From positions 1,261,405 to 1,325,404 of the forward strand of contig CAWCPR010000003.1 in assembly GCA_963797475.1 (NCBI GenBank): a stretch of DNA of 64,000 nt, read 5' to 3'. The stretch is from CAWCPR01 sp963797475. Lineage in GTDB: Bacteria; Chloroflexota; Anaerolineae; Anaerolineales; UBA4823. The translations under genes and the position numbers were made by a program. Position 1 is the first letter of the stretch; every line of letters begins with the position of its first letter. Shown in pieces: positions 30,232 to 41,700 of the stretch. The notes under the pieces were generated by a model. The model did not search any database. It saw nothing but the letters and a program-made list of their open reading frames with translations, and was not told the origin of the DNA.

Positions 30232-30982
30232 ATGATCACAACGCTGATTATCACTGACCTGACCCGCATGGGCGGCAACCGAGTATGCATCGCCTGGCGT
30301 GACCCCAGGACGGGCTAACGATCCGTCCTAAGTTTACCGGCAGTATCATTACTGAAGATTGGCTTTATGACCATGGAGAGGCTATCATCCGGCCTTTTGC
30401 CCGCCTCCAACTCGATCTGCTCCAGTATCAGCCTGATCCACCGCATACAGAGGATTGGGTCATTCGAGATGATTACCGGTTTATTAGCATTTGCTTGACC
30501 AACAGGAAAGGTGTAGCCTACTGGAGCGCATCCTTGATCCGGATGTTTCGAGCATCTTCGGGCGGAAATCCAGGTCAATCCTGGCTGTTACATTCGTGAA
30601 CACGAGGGGTCTCGCTCTTTAGGCACTGCGCGTAGCGTGCGAAATCAACTTTGTGATGACACTTCCAACGCGAAGATATGAAATTGGGAATACCGGATTG
30701 AATTTACCGATTCCACTGGCTGCGGATACAATTTGGCGGTGACGGATTTGGCCTTTCGTTATCTGATCGACGACATGCGCGAGCAACAGAGTTTGACTAC
30801 CGGGCAAATTGGATGGCGTCTTTTCCAAAACTTCCGTGGTAGTGATGTTTACCTGCGCATCGGGCTTACCCGGCCCACCTGGCAAAAGCACCCACATCGC
30901 TGCTTCCTGGCAGATCAACGGGGTATACACTTTTCCCGATTACCTGGAGGGTCGCTGTTTTGCGGATTTTGGAAGAAGATAG
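30232..30982 (+). CDS. Dual OB-fold (DuOB-like) protein (frameshifts)
   Basis: Read through several shifts: MITTLIITDLTRMGGNRVCI, then DGLTIRPKFTGSIITEDWLY, PFARLQLDLLQYQPDPPHTE, ILDPDVSSIFGAEI, REHEGSRSLGTAR, YNLAVTDLAFRYLI, VYLRIGLTRP and the end INGVYTFPDYLEGRCFADFG. This pattern (LDLL..PDPPHTEDW, GSRSLGT, VTDLAFR, YLRIGL.RP) fits the dual-OB proteins that occur in conflict-type gene clusters; I recall the family but could not search. Shifts lie near 30318, 30520, 30650, 30800 and 30905. Starts 21 bp after DUF488-2. Probably nucleic-acid binding; its role is unknown. Confidence 0.6.
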
Positions 30983-31010
30983 AAGACAGTTACGTCGCGG
31001 AGCAAACATC

Positions 31011-31448
31011 GTGAAATACAAAAGAATAAAAGACAAGACCATAACGCCCAACCTTGATCTCGCCGTTACCAGTTCAATCCAGGATATTCCAGTGGTAAAT
31101 CTCGAAGAGGGGATGCCCACCGTGGACCTAGCCTTGCGCAGGCTTCAGGCAGCCATCACGACGCACAAGAGAAAAGGCGCTACAGTCCTGAAAATCATCC
31201 ATGGCTATGGGTCCAGCGGCATCGGTGGGAAAATCAAGTTTCAGGCGCATAAATTCTTGCGCCAAATGGTAACCAGGAAAGAAATCGTCAACTACATTCC
31301 AGGTGAAGAATTTGATCGAACGAGCATTTTTTTACAATATCGGAGCGATTTCCCGCAAATTGATTGGGATCCTGATTTTGGAAGAAAACAACCGTGGTAT
31401 TACGATTGTCTTGATCCAGAAAGCGAGCCAGTAAACGATGTCTATTGA
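31011..31448 (+). CDS. Smr-domain protein
   Basis: Small MutS-related (Smr) domain: VVNLEEGMPTVDLALRRLQA, then TVLKIIHGYGSSGIGGKIK near residue 62, the HGxGxG nucleic-acid binding/nicking loop. The other frequent Smr motif, LDLHG, is replaced by VNLEEG. GTG 31011 is favoured as start because GCGGAG lies about 8 nt upstream; a longer frame from 30960 would overlap the previous gene. About 145 aa. The 3' end overlaps the mod start by 11 bp, linking this gene to the type III restriction-modification block. Smr domains can nick DNA or RNA; the substrate here is unknown. Confidence 0.75.
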   Translation: MKYKRIKDKTITPNLDLAVTSSIQDIPVVNLEEGMPTVDLALRRLQAAITTHKRKGATVLKIIHGYGSSGIGGKIKFQAHKFLRQMVTRKEIVNYIPGEEFDRTSIFLQYRSDFPQIDWDPDFGRKQPWYYDCLDPESEPVNDVY

Positions 31449-33286
31449 AAAACTCCGCCCTTCCTTCACCTTTACCGAAGACCGCCTGGCCGAGCTGCGC
31501 GGGATGGTGCCCGAAGCCTTCGCCGACGGCAAGATCAACTGGGATACCCTGCGCGAAGCCCTGGGCGAATACCTGGAAGACGAGAATCAGGAGCACTTTG
31601 GCCTGTCCTGGCCCGGCAAGCGCGAGGCCCGCCGGCTGGCTAGCCTGCCAAGTAAGGGCACGCTTGTCCCCCAGCCTGGACAAGGCGTAAACGAAGATGC
31701 CACACATAATATTTTCATTGAAGGCGATAACCTGGATGTGCTCGCTGCTGCAAAAAAGTTATGCTGGTCGCATCAAACTGGTTTATCTCACCCTCCCTAC
31801 AATACTGGTCACGATTTTGTATATTCGGATGATTTCAAATAATTTTCTAACCGATCAATGAAAAACGGACAAATTCTGTTGATGATACTGGTCAAATCTT
31901 TGAACTACAAATACAAAGTCTAGCGGGCGCTTTCACTCTAATTGGCTCAACATTATATACCCAAGGTTAAACTTTTATCGAGAAACTTGCTCAGTAATGA
32001 TGGTGCGATTTTTGTTACTATTGATGATAACGAGCTTCATAATCTGCGCATGGTGATGGATGAAGTATTTGGAGAAGAGAAGTTGATAGGATGCATCGTA
32101 TGGCAACATAGTATTCAAGGGAAAAATGAAGCTTAAGGCAAACCCCTCCATCACAATTACATTTTGGCCTACTCTCGAACTACTGATTTTATCCCCAGCC
32201 TGATGCCAAGAACCGATGAGCACAATAAGGCATATTCAAATCCAGATAATGATCCAAAGGGACCTTGGCGATCTGGTGATAAGAAGTCCACATTATCGTG
32301 AAAATTTGTGCTTTGATATCGTTACACCTTCCGGGAAAAAGATTTCCCCGCCTGCTAACGGGTGGCGCTGGAGCAAAGATTTAGTAGAAAACAAGATAAA
32401 AGACGGAGAAATTGTTTTTGTGGATAATGAAACAAGAATAGTTAGGAAGATTTTTTTGAGAGAACAACAAGGTAGAATTCCAGAAAGCATATGGTTTGGT
32501 AAGGAAGTGGGAACCACCAGGCAAGCAGCCCAAGAACTCAAGGAATTGTTTAATGGCGTTGCGCCGTTTGATACTCCTAAACCCACTTCTTTGCTTGAAA
32601 AAGTTTTTCAAGTAGTTTCTCTTTCGGATGGTGATATTGTTTTAGATTTTTTTGCCGGTTCGTGTTCAACTGCCCATGCGGTTCTGAATGCGGATCATAA
32701 TGATCACGAAGAAATTAGGTTCATTATGGTGCAACTTCAAAAATCCATGCAAGATGGATCGATAGCTAGAGAAAAAGGTTTTCGTACGGTTTCTCAAATC
32801 GGCATCGAGAGAATAAAACGGGTAATTCAAAAAATAATTCAAGACAATACTACCCATCTGCCATTGAACGGGAGTGAAGATTTAGGTCTTAGAGTGTATG
32901 GATTGGACATTTCTAACTTTAAAGATTGGCAACTCTATACTGAAAGATATTCAACTCAACTAGAATTAAGTTCTCTCAAGCTGAAACTCCATTCCAGGTC
33001 CAATTGGTATTCCAAAGAACCTACTCACGAGATCCTTCTCCTGCAAGGCTTTCCGCTTGACAGTCGTTTCCGTCCTCTTCTTGAATACTCTCATAACCAT
33101 GTACAAGAAGTGACCTCCGACTTTTGTCAACACCGGCTTTACGTTTGCCTGGAAAATCAAATCCATCACAAAACTGTGGATAACCTGCACCTGCGCCCCG
33201 AAGACGTGTTCGTCTGCCTGGACAGCGCCCTGAGCGACGAAGCCAAGATTACCCTGGCCGATCGCGTAAACCTCAAGGTCATCTAA
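31438..33286 (+). CDS. mod: Type III restriction-modification methyltransferase Mod (frameshifts)
   Basis: Modification and recognition subunit. N-terminus MSIEKLRPSFTFTEDRLAEL, NIFIEGDNLDVLAAA, motif IV read as HPPYNTGHDFVYSDDF near 31795 (normally DPPY), GRFHSNWLN, AIFVTIDDNELHNLRMV, YFAG-type motif I LDFFAGSCSTAHAVL near 32643 (normally GSGST). Frames shift near 31755, 31840-31940, 32135 and 32290. The central part from about 31700 to 33130 is visibly AT-richer than both ends, as expected when a target-recognition segment is exchanged. It precedes res by 10 bp. Activity is uncertain given the altered motifs, which may be read errors. Confidence 0.82.
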
Positions 33287-33296
33287 AGAAACTCCG

Positions 33297-36200
33297 ATGG
33301 CCAAAGAACTGCGCTTACAATTTGACCCCAACCAGAAGCACCAGCTCGACGCGGTGGAGAGCGTCGTGCGTCTCTTCGAGGGCCTCCCGTGCCGCGAAGC
33401 GGCTTTTGCCCTGGGCTACGACGTCGTTCCCAACCTGCCACCCTTCGAAACCTTGAGCGAGAGCCTGGCTCTACGACAACCTGCGCCAGATGCAGCAGGA
33501 GAACGACATCGCCACCGACCTGGCGGGCATGCTGGACGTGGATGAGGGCATGGTCATCGAAGGAGTCGGCGATCGAATCCTGGCGGCATACCCGAGCTTC
33601 ACCATCGAGATGGAAACCGGCACCGGCAAGACCTACGTCTACCTGCGCACGATCTACGAGCTGCGCAAGCATTACGGCTTCAGCAAGTTCATCGTCGTCG
33701 TGCCCAGCATCGCCATCTACGAAGGCGTGATCAAGAACTTCAAGATCACCCAGCGACCACTTCCGCGCCCTCTACGGAAACGAGACCGTCAATCTGACCG
33801 AGTACGACGGCGCCCGCTCAGCCAGCTGCGCGGCTTTGCCACTTCCACCTTCGTTGAAATTCTGGTGATCACCCTCGATTCGTTCAACAAGACCTCCAAC
33901 GTGATCTTCAAGCCGTCCGAGAAGCTGCCCGGCGAGCGCCTGCCCTATCGAGTACATCCAGGAGACCCGCCCGATCCTGATCCTGGACGAGCCGCAGAAC
34001 ATGGAGTCGGAAAAGGCGCACGAAGCCTTGCGCACCCTGCACCCGCTGTTTGCCCTGCGCTACACTGCCACCCACCGCACCAAGCCCCAACCTGGTCTAC
34101 CGCCTGACGCCATTCGACGCCTACCGCCTGAACCTGGTCAAGAAAATCCAGGTGTACGGCGTCACCGAACGCGAGAACTTCAACCAGCCTTCCTGGCCCT
34201 GCAAGAAGATCACCCTGGATGGCGGCGATCAAGGCACCGGGCCGCATGAAGACCTACGTCGAAGATCGTGGCCGCCTCGAAGGAAGTCGAGCTCGTCTCT
34301 CAAACATGGTGAAGACCTGTACGCCAAAACCGAGCGGGACGAACACCAGGGCGGATACAAGGTGGTCGAGATCAACGCCGCAGAGACAATTTCATCGAAT
34401 TTGAGAACGGCATCAGCCTCATTCTAAACGAGACCATCGGCCCTTCCCGCCCGGAGATTTTCCGCGCCCAGATCCGCAAGACCATCAAACAGCACATGGA
34501 GATGCAGCAGCGCATGCAGCGCAAGGAATCAAGGTGCTCTCGCTGTTCTTCATCGACCGGGTGGCGAACTACACCGCCAAGGATGGCATCATCCGCCGGA
34601 TCTTCGACGAAGAGTTCGAACGAACTCGAAGCACCAGTTACCCCTTCTACGCCCAGATGGAGGCCGAGGAAGTGCGCAGCGCCTACTTCGCCAAAAGCAA
34701 ACCCAAGAAGGGCGAGACGAAGGCGAGGCCATCGACACCGACAGCCGCAATCAAGCCGAACGCGAAGCCGAAAAAGCCGCCTTCGAGCTGATCATGAAGC
34801 GACAAGGAGCGCCTGCTCTCTTTCTACGATGGAAAGATGAGCTGAAGAAAACCTGCTTCATCTTCGCCCACTCGGCCCTCAAAGAAGGCTGGGACAACCC
34901 CAACGTCTTCCAGATTTGCACCCTCAACCAGACCGTCTCGCGAGATCAAGAAACGCCAGGAGATCGGGCGCGGCTTGCGCCTGGCGGTCAACCAGGATGG
35001 CGTGCGCGTCTTCGAAGATGACGTCAATGTCCTCTCCGTCATCGCCAACGAAAGTTACCAGTCTTACGCTGCCAACCTGCAAACCGAATACGTTGAAGCC
35101 GGGCAGAGCTCCGCCGCCCAAGCCCACCAACGCAGAGGCGCGCCAGCGTCCGGCGCAACGAAGCAGATTTTCGCAAGACCAGGCGTTCCGCGATTTCTGG
35201 GCCAAGCTGCAGCGCCATACCAGCTACCGGATCAGGATTGACACCCCTGCACTGATCGAGCACTTGCATCGAACGTATCAGCAACCGCTCCACCCCGCAG
35301 GCGGTGATCGTGGTGGAGAAAGGCGATTTCGTCGTAAGCCGAGTACACCATCGAGCTTGGCTCTCGGTCGGCGATGAGAAGTGCCGGCTACGCAGATCAC
35401 GGTCAGAGACACACTGGGCGACGAGCAGCCAAAACACGCTCACGTTCGAGAACAAGGACCGACCTCTGCGAAGATTTTGAAGTGATGAGCGCCTGCGCGG
35501 CTACAAGATCGTCGAAGATCGTTGAGGACGGCGACAACTCACACGTCGTTTTCGGCAACGGGCAGACGCTTTACAAGTACAGCCCCGATCCACTTCCAGA
35601 GCGAGCAGGGACAGAAGCCCAGCGAACGCGGTCTGCGCCCCGCAGGAAAGCTACCCGGTCTTCAACCTGATCGACCGCGCCGCCAAAGAGACCGGCCTGA
35701 CCCGCCCGACGCTCAACGAGATCTTCCGCGGCTTGAGCGACACGCAAAAAGCAGTCGATCTTCGCCAATCCGGAAGGCTTTGCCGGGCTGTTCATCACCG
35801 AAATCAACAACGCCCTGGCCGACCACATCGCCGAGCGCATCGAATTCGTGATCACACCCGGCCCCGATCAAATGGGGCTACGACCTTGAAGACCTGTTCC
35901 CGCCCGAAAAAGAGTTTCCCGCAGAAGGAGCTGGTCGAGCGGCTCGCCAGCCGGCCTTTACGACCAGATCCAGATCGACTCCGATGTCGAAGAGCGCTTC
36001 GTGCAGCTACAAGCTCAACGAAGATGACAAGGTCGTGTTCTACTTCAAGTTCCCGCCGGCGTTCAAGATCGAATTCCCCCGCGTCATCGGCAATTACAAC
36101 CCTGATTGGGGTATCGCCCGCTACCGGGATGGCAAAATCCTCCTGGAGCTGGTGCGGGAGACCAAAGGTCGGGAAGAGCTGGATCTGCTGCGCTTCCCGC

Positions 36201-36338
36201 ACGAAGCCCGCAAAATCCGCTGCGCGCAGAAGCACTTTAAATGCGGTGGGCATCGACTTCCGGGTGGTGTCGGACGACACCGCCGATTGGTGGCGGCCGG
36301 CGAACGAAACGCCCGGACAGGGAAATCTGGGTTTGTAG
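33297..36338 (+). CDS. res: Type III restriction enzyme Res, heavily frameshifted
   Basis: Restriction subunit: DEAD-type translocase plus endonuclease. Pieces in order: MAKELRLQFDPNQKHQLDAV, MQQENDIATDLAGMLDVDEG, Walker A METGTGKTYVYLRTIYEL (about 33610), VVVPSIAIYEGV, LILDEPQNMES (Walker B, about 33980), RYTATHRT, KVLSLFFIDRVANYTAKDG, AHSALKEGWDNPNVFQICTL, and the nuclease PDWGIARYRDGKILLELVRE with ETKGREELDLLRFPHEARKI (about 36100-36215). More than ten one-base shifts occur, roughly every 60-150 bp, with hardly any amino-acid decay between them. That looks like local read error, not an old pseudogene. Ends 36338. Confidence 0.8.
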
Positions 36339-36374
36339 CAAGCTCGGGCCGCAGTTGGCTGGATAGGTGGCAGG

Positions 36375-38700
36375 ATGAAGCGAAGTGTTCGTTGGAGGCT
36401 GCTGCTTCTATTGTTTCTCTTTTTTGGGGTGTTGTTCCTGGCGCGGCACCTGTGGCAGCCCTGGTTGTTTGGCGTTCTCTTTCCTCGCCAGCAAAAGCTG
36501 GAGCGGATCGTCAACCTGCTGGATGCGATCAATGGCTTTGCCGCGCTTTTTCCCTTGGCGTATGGGGCTTATAAATTCTTTCTCACTCCTCAAGAAGTAA
36601 AATCTGTTGATTATCCTAAAGCCCTGATCCCAACTTCTCCTAAGAAAATCCTCGCAGACGTATCGGAAAATCCTGAAGAGTTTACCTGGCAGGACCGACA
36701 TATTATAACAACGAGTGACCTCCAAACCTACAAAAAAATCCTGATCGTCGGGCGGATGAAGTCCGGGAAAACGCGGGAGGCGGCTGAATTAATTCGGAGA
36801 GCACTTGGCGAAGAACTGCTAATTACTTCTCGAATTTACGATATCTCGCAAGGCATGCGAGAAATTCAACCTGAGGCGATACAACATCCGCCTTAATAGA
36901 GAGCTTACTAGAGGCAAGCGCACACTTTTTTTCATCGATGATCTCCCCAAACAATCCGTTGGAAAGCAGTTAGACACACTGAATAAGTATCTCATGGCGC
37001 GGAAAAAGTGCAGTCCTGGCTACTTCATCGCCACTGCCCGCAGCGATCACCTGGAAGGAAATCCGGAGTAAAGAAATGGCTAGAACAGAACGAAGTCCAG
37101 CTAATCGAGATGAAACCGCTGGCGGAGGTACAGCGCGGCTCGTTAGTGGACGAATTGGAAAGGATTTGTAAAATCGATCTTAGCGAAGATGCCAGACGGG
37201 TCTTGATTGAAAAATCAGATGGTACACCCTATCACCTAATTCTGACCACCAAAAAATATCTTGCAAAAGTAGAGGGTAGAAAAATCACCCAAGAGCTTGC
37301 TGCAGCCGTAATCCCCAAATCTTCGGAGGATATCTGGAAGGATATTCGCAATGAATGGGAGGATACTGAGCGGCGACCGAATCCTTGCTCGAAGCCCTGG
37401 CTGTTTTTTATCACGCCAACGTCACGCCGCATTATGAAATCGTGCTGGCATACCGCGACCCAACTCAAACGATCCAAAAGAAAATATTTGTTGCCCTGGA
37501 TCGCTGGTCGTAGGGTAAATCATGCGGTCAAAATCGTGAAGCCGTATGGCATCTATCACCAGAACACTTTTGTGTTTCCGGATGTGGCCGTCGAAACCTT
37601 GATTCCAGCAGAAGCAGGGCTTACCCCGCCTGGAACGTTTTGTTCGCGGTTACCGGAAATTTTACAATATTCGCGCCCTGCGAAAATTCAACACGGAAGC
37701 CACTCAACTGCAAAATATCCTTATGGGTCTTGGTACTTCGTATTACTTTAATAAAAACCTTATAAAAGCTGAAGAGCAGTGGAAAATGGCATTGGAAACA
37801 GGTCAAACAAGCGGGACCAACTGGTACGACCAGGGGGTGCTGCTCAATGAACTGGGGCGCAAAGAGGAAGCCGAAGATGCCTACCGCCAGGCGCTAAAGG
37901 CCGACCCCAAGTATGCCCAAGCCTGGTCCAACCTGGGGGTGCTGCTGGATGACCAGGGGCGCAAAGAGGAAGCCGAAGATGCCTACCGCCAGGCGCTGGA
38001 AGCGCGACCCGAAGGACGCCCAAGCCTGGTCCAACCTGGGGGTGCTGCGCAAGGAGCAGGGGCGCAAAGAGGAAGCCGAGGATGCTTACCGTCTGGCGCT
38101 GAAGGCTGACCCAAGTTAGCCCAAGCCTGGTACAACCTGGGGGACTGCTGGGCGATCTGGGGCGCAAAGAGGAAGCCGAAGATGCCTACCGCCAGGCGCT
38201 GGAAGGCTGACCCGCAGGATGCCAGTGCCTGGTCCAACCTGGGGGTGCTGCTGGATGACCAGGGGCGCAAAGAGGAAGCCGAAGATGCCTACCGCCAGGC
38301 GCTGGAGGCGGACCCCCAGGATGCCCAAGCCTGGTACAACCTGGGTACGTTATTGAGAACTTCCCATCTATTTGATGAAGCGCGTGCAGCTTTGGAGCAA
38401 GCCATTCTGTACGCATCCGGGAAAGCCACCTATCACGCCAGGCTGGGAGAGGTGTACAAAAGGCTGGGCCGCCAGGAGGAGGCAACGTGAGAATTCGATC
38501 TTACCAAGGAACTGAGCGAATTTGAAAGCACATACAACCGCGGCTGTATCGCCGCTCTGTGTGGGGAGGCCGAGACAGCCTTCCAATTGCTCGAAGAGGC
38601 AATTTCAAAGGGCGAAATCACAAAAGATTGGGTCCGCCAGGACCCGGATTGGGAAGACTACCGGGAAGATGCCCGTTTTATCCAACTTTTGAAAGGATGA
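36375..38700 (+). CDS. Membrane-anchored STAND-like ATPase with TPR repeats (frameshifts)
   Basis: Two N-terminal transmembrane segments (LLLLLFLFFGVLFLA near residue 10; AALFPLAYGAYKFF near residue 55) place it at the membrane. The P-loop is ILIVGRMKSGKTREAAEL near residue 120, and Walker B is TLFFIDDLPKQ near 36935 followed by YFIATARSDH, as in STAND/AAA NTPases. A winged-helix-like stretch (LSEDARRVLIEKSDGTPYHL) leads into a TPR array (37830-38450). The protein ends with a capping helix FIQLLKG at 38700. Shifts lie near 36885, 37055, 37380, 37640, 38010, 38110, 38210 and 38490. STAND proteins with TPR sensors commonly act in antiphage signalling; this is the likely role here. Confidence 0.72.
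37855..38345 (+). repeat. 102-bp TPR-encoding tandem repeat
   Basis: About five units of 102 bp (34 codons) with core GAAGCCGAAGATGCCTACCG; AAAGAGGAAGCC recurs at 37861 and 37963 and on through the array. Nearly identical DNA suggests recent expansion or homogenisation. Confidence 0.88.
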
Positions 38701-38713
38701 CGCTAACGCCACA

Positions 38714-41700
38714 ATGGACAACGCTGATAAAGAACGCCGCTTATTCCACCTGCTCAACCAATCCCCTCACCAGACCACACCCGAAGATGTGAGGGAAATC
38801 GCAAAACTCAAACAAGAATTGGAAAAAGAAAAGCCCCCATCCCAGAAATTTGACCAAAAAATACCCGAAACGGCTGAAAACGACGCTGCAGAAATTCCCA
38901 AAATCACAAAAGCCCGCCCGGAAATCAAAAAACAAAGACAGGCAGCTCAACCGGTCGCCACACCCGTGTCGCGCAGGATCGCCAGCGGCGGCGAATGGAG
39001 CCGGCTGGTGCAGTATTACGCCGAGTGCCTGGAACGCGAGAACCGCCAGCAGTACCTGATCGATCCCGAATTGCTCAGGTCCTTCGATTGTCCGGCCGAA
39101 GACCTGCGCCGCGTGATCCATGGCGGGGCCGTATTGGAATTTGAAACTGGCAAGGATGGTCGAAGCGGCGGTACATTCGCAAGTTCATCGAAGATCAATT
39201 GGATCGGGCCGACCGCAAGCTGTGCCTGGGCTACCCGTTTTTAGTCCTTGAGACGCAGAAGAACAACCAGACCGCACTCAAAGCGGCTCCACTCCTGATT
39301 GTCCCACTCAACCTCGAACAGAGGGACGATCGGGTTGCCTTGCAGGCGGAAGGCTACGAGATCAGCTACGCGGCTTTGAAAGCCATGGACGCTGGACGAC
39401 GATGAGATCGCTATCTTTCTCGGCGAGCTGGAAAACTTGACCCCCGCGCCAGACCGGGATATTTTGGAGGCGCTGGAAGGCAGGCTTGTTGAAAAAATCG
39501 AAGAAGCCTACCAGGAGAAGCTGCCCCGCGTTCGGTCGCATCTCACGGCTCGCCACAATTTTTGACAGGCCGGCCCTCTTCTGGGTGAGTGAAAATACTG
39601 CCACGATGAATTTGATCCGGGAGCTGAAGCTGCTTTCCGAGCCGTACTATTGGGAAAGGGCTTCGACCGCCTTGCAGCAGCTCCTCTCTGAACTGCCCGG
39701 CCACGATTACCCGGTCGCCCCTGGTTTCGAGCAGGACTCGAAAATTTACGTGACGGCGATCAACGACCACCAACGGCAGGCAATCCACGCCGCCGACAAG
39801 GAGCCGGTCGTGGTCGTGACCGGCCCTCCTGGGACGGGAAAATCCCAGCTCGTCCTCAATTTGATCACCGATGCGTACTTGAACGGCCAATCCGTGCTTT
39901 TCGCCAGCCGCAACAACCGGGCGGTGGATGTGGTCATGTCGCGCTTGAAAAACGAGATCCATTTCCAGGGGGCGGTTCGGACGGGCAATAAGGAAAACCG
40001 CAAAGTCGCCGCCGACGATATGAAAAATTCCTTGAACGCCATCTCGGCCAGCGGCAAAGCCATCCAGTTAGATCCAATTCGCGAAGTCTTATGCCCGGGC
40101 GAAAGAGCAGGCCCAAAACGCAGAAAACCAGTTGGCGGCTGTGCGCCGGCTTTCCGGGCTGGCAGATTCATATCGTAATGAGCGGGATCGCCTGATCGAC
40201 CTGCTGCCGGAACCGCTCAGGGAAGCAGCCAGGGAGCGCCTGCCGGCCTTCCAGGCCCTCGAAATCCAGGCGCTTACAGCCACAAGCTCGGCGCTCCATG
40301 GCCGGGCGTTGAAATTAAAAGAAGGAAAAATACGCCTGTTACAGCGGTATCGAATTGTAGTGTTGGACAATTCGATGGATGATGCCCTGATCCGCCATCT
40401 CAATGATTTTGAAAATGATTGGGGGACTTTTGCAGGCGGCTTTTTGCACCGGGCGAATTTCGACCGGTTTAGCGATCTGGAAGAAACGTTGCAGGTTTGG
40501 GAACACCTTTATGCAACGGTCGATCTCTTGCACCGTCAGAATGAGAATCGAGAGACGCAGCGTAAATTGGACGGCGATGTCGCTCAGGCTTTCGACGAGC
40601 TTAAAACGGATCACAAAGAGATCGCCGAGATCCTGTCCGCAGAATTTGCTCCGGCCGAACTCTCGGAATTTTCGGGGCAATTTAATATCCTTGGAAAGCA
40701 GTTTGGGCGAATCGCTGCTCAAAAACTGAATTGGTTCAAGAGGGTATGGCTTAAACTTTTACGCCGGGTGCCTCTGGGGTTCGAAATCAGCCAATACCAG
40801 GCGCTAAATGAGAAATTGGGCGTCGATCCGTTGGTCGACATCACACCGCTTTCATTCCAAGAGGTAAATGGCGCTGCGGCGGAGTACGCGACAGCCTGCC
40901 AGCAGGCGGCGAAAATCCTTGAGGCAGCCGAGAAACAGCGCCGGTTAGGAGAGATGAAACAAGAAGGCGACCGCCTGGGACGGGAGTTGGAGAGGCGTCT
41001 CTCCGAACTGCCCAACGCTATTCGCCAGGATTTGAAACGGCTGATCCCAATCCGGTTGGAGCCCGGAGAATTTTTGGATGAAATTGCCGCCATAGAGACA
41101 GGCATCCAGGCGCTTCGCGCGGAAATCGCGGAGCTGGTCGCAACAGCCGACCAAAAGCTCGTCCAGAATTCCGATCATTTAGAGATGCTGGCCGAATTCC
41201 AACATTCCACAGGGAACAAGCTGCCTGGGCTGGCGAAATTCGATCCGCAGGACGAGATCGAGGTCATTCTACAAGGAATGGCAGACTGGCGAAATTTGAT
41301 TGTATTTTGGGACACCGAAACGAAACTGAGGAATTTGGAACGACAACTGGACGAACTGCCCAATGAAACTCTGGCGATCCAGGCAGTGCAAAAGGCAAGC
41401 GCCGATTTGCTGTCCGCCGGCGGCGAAATTCTGCGTAAAATCTGGGAGCTGCGCAGCCGCCAACTGCCCAGCGAAGTTGTGAAAGGCGCGTTGGATTACG
41501 TCCAGGCCGTCGAACAATTATCCCAAGGCTACAATCCGGCTTTATTCCACCGGTTGAAACAAGCGGAAGAGGAGAATTTCCGCTACGCCGTACGGGTTTT
41601 CCCGGTTTGGGCGACGACCAACCTGGCGGCCAAGACCAACTTCCCACTCCAGGCGGGATACTTCGACCTGGTTATCATCGATGAAGCCTCGCAATGCGAC

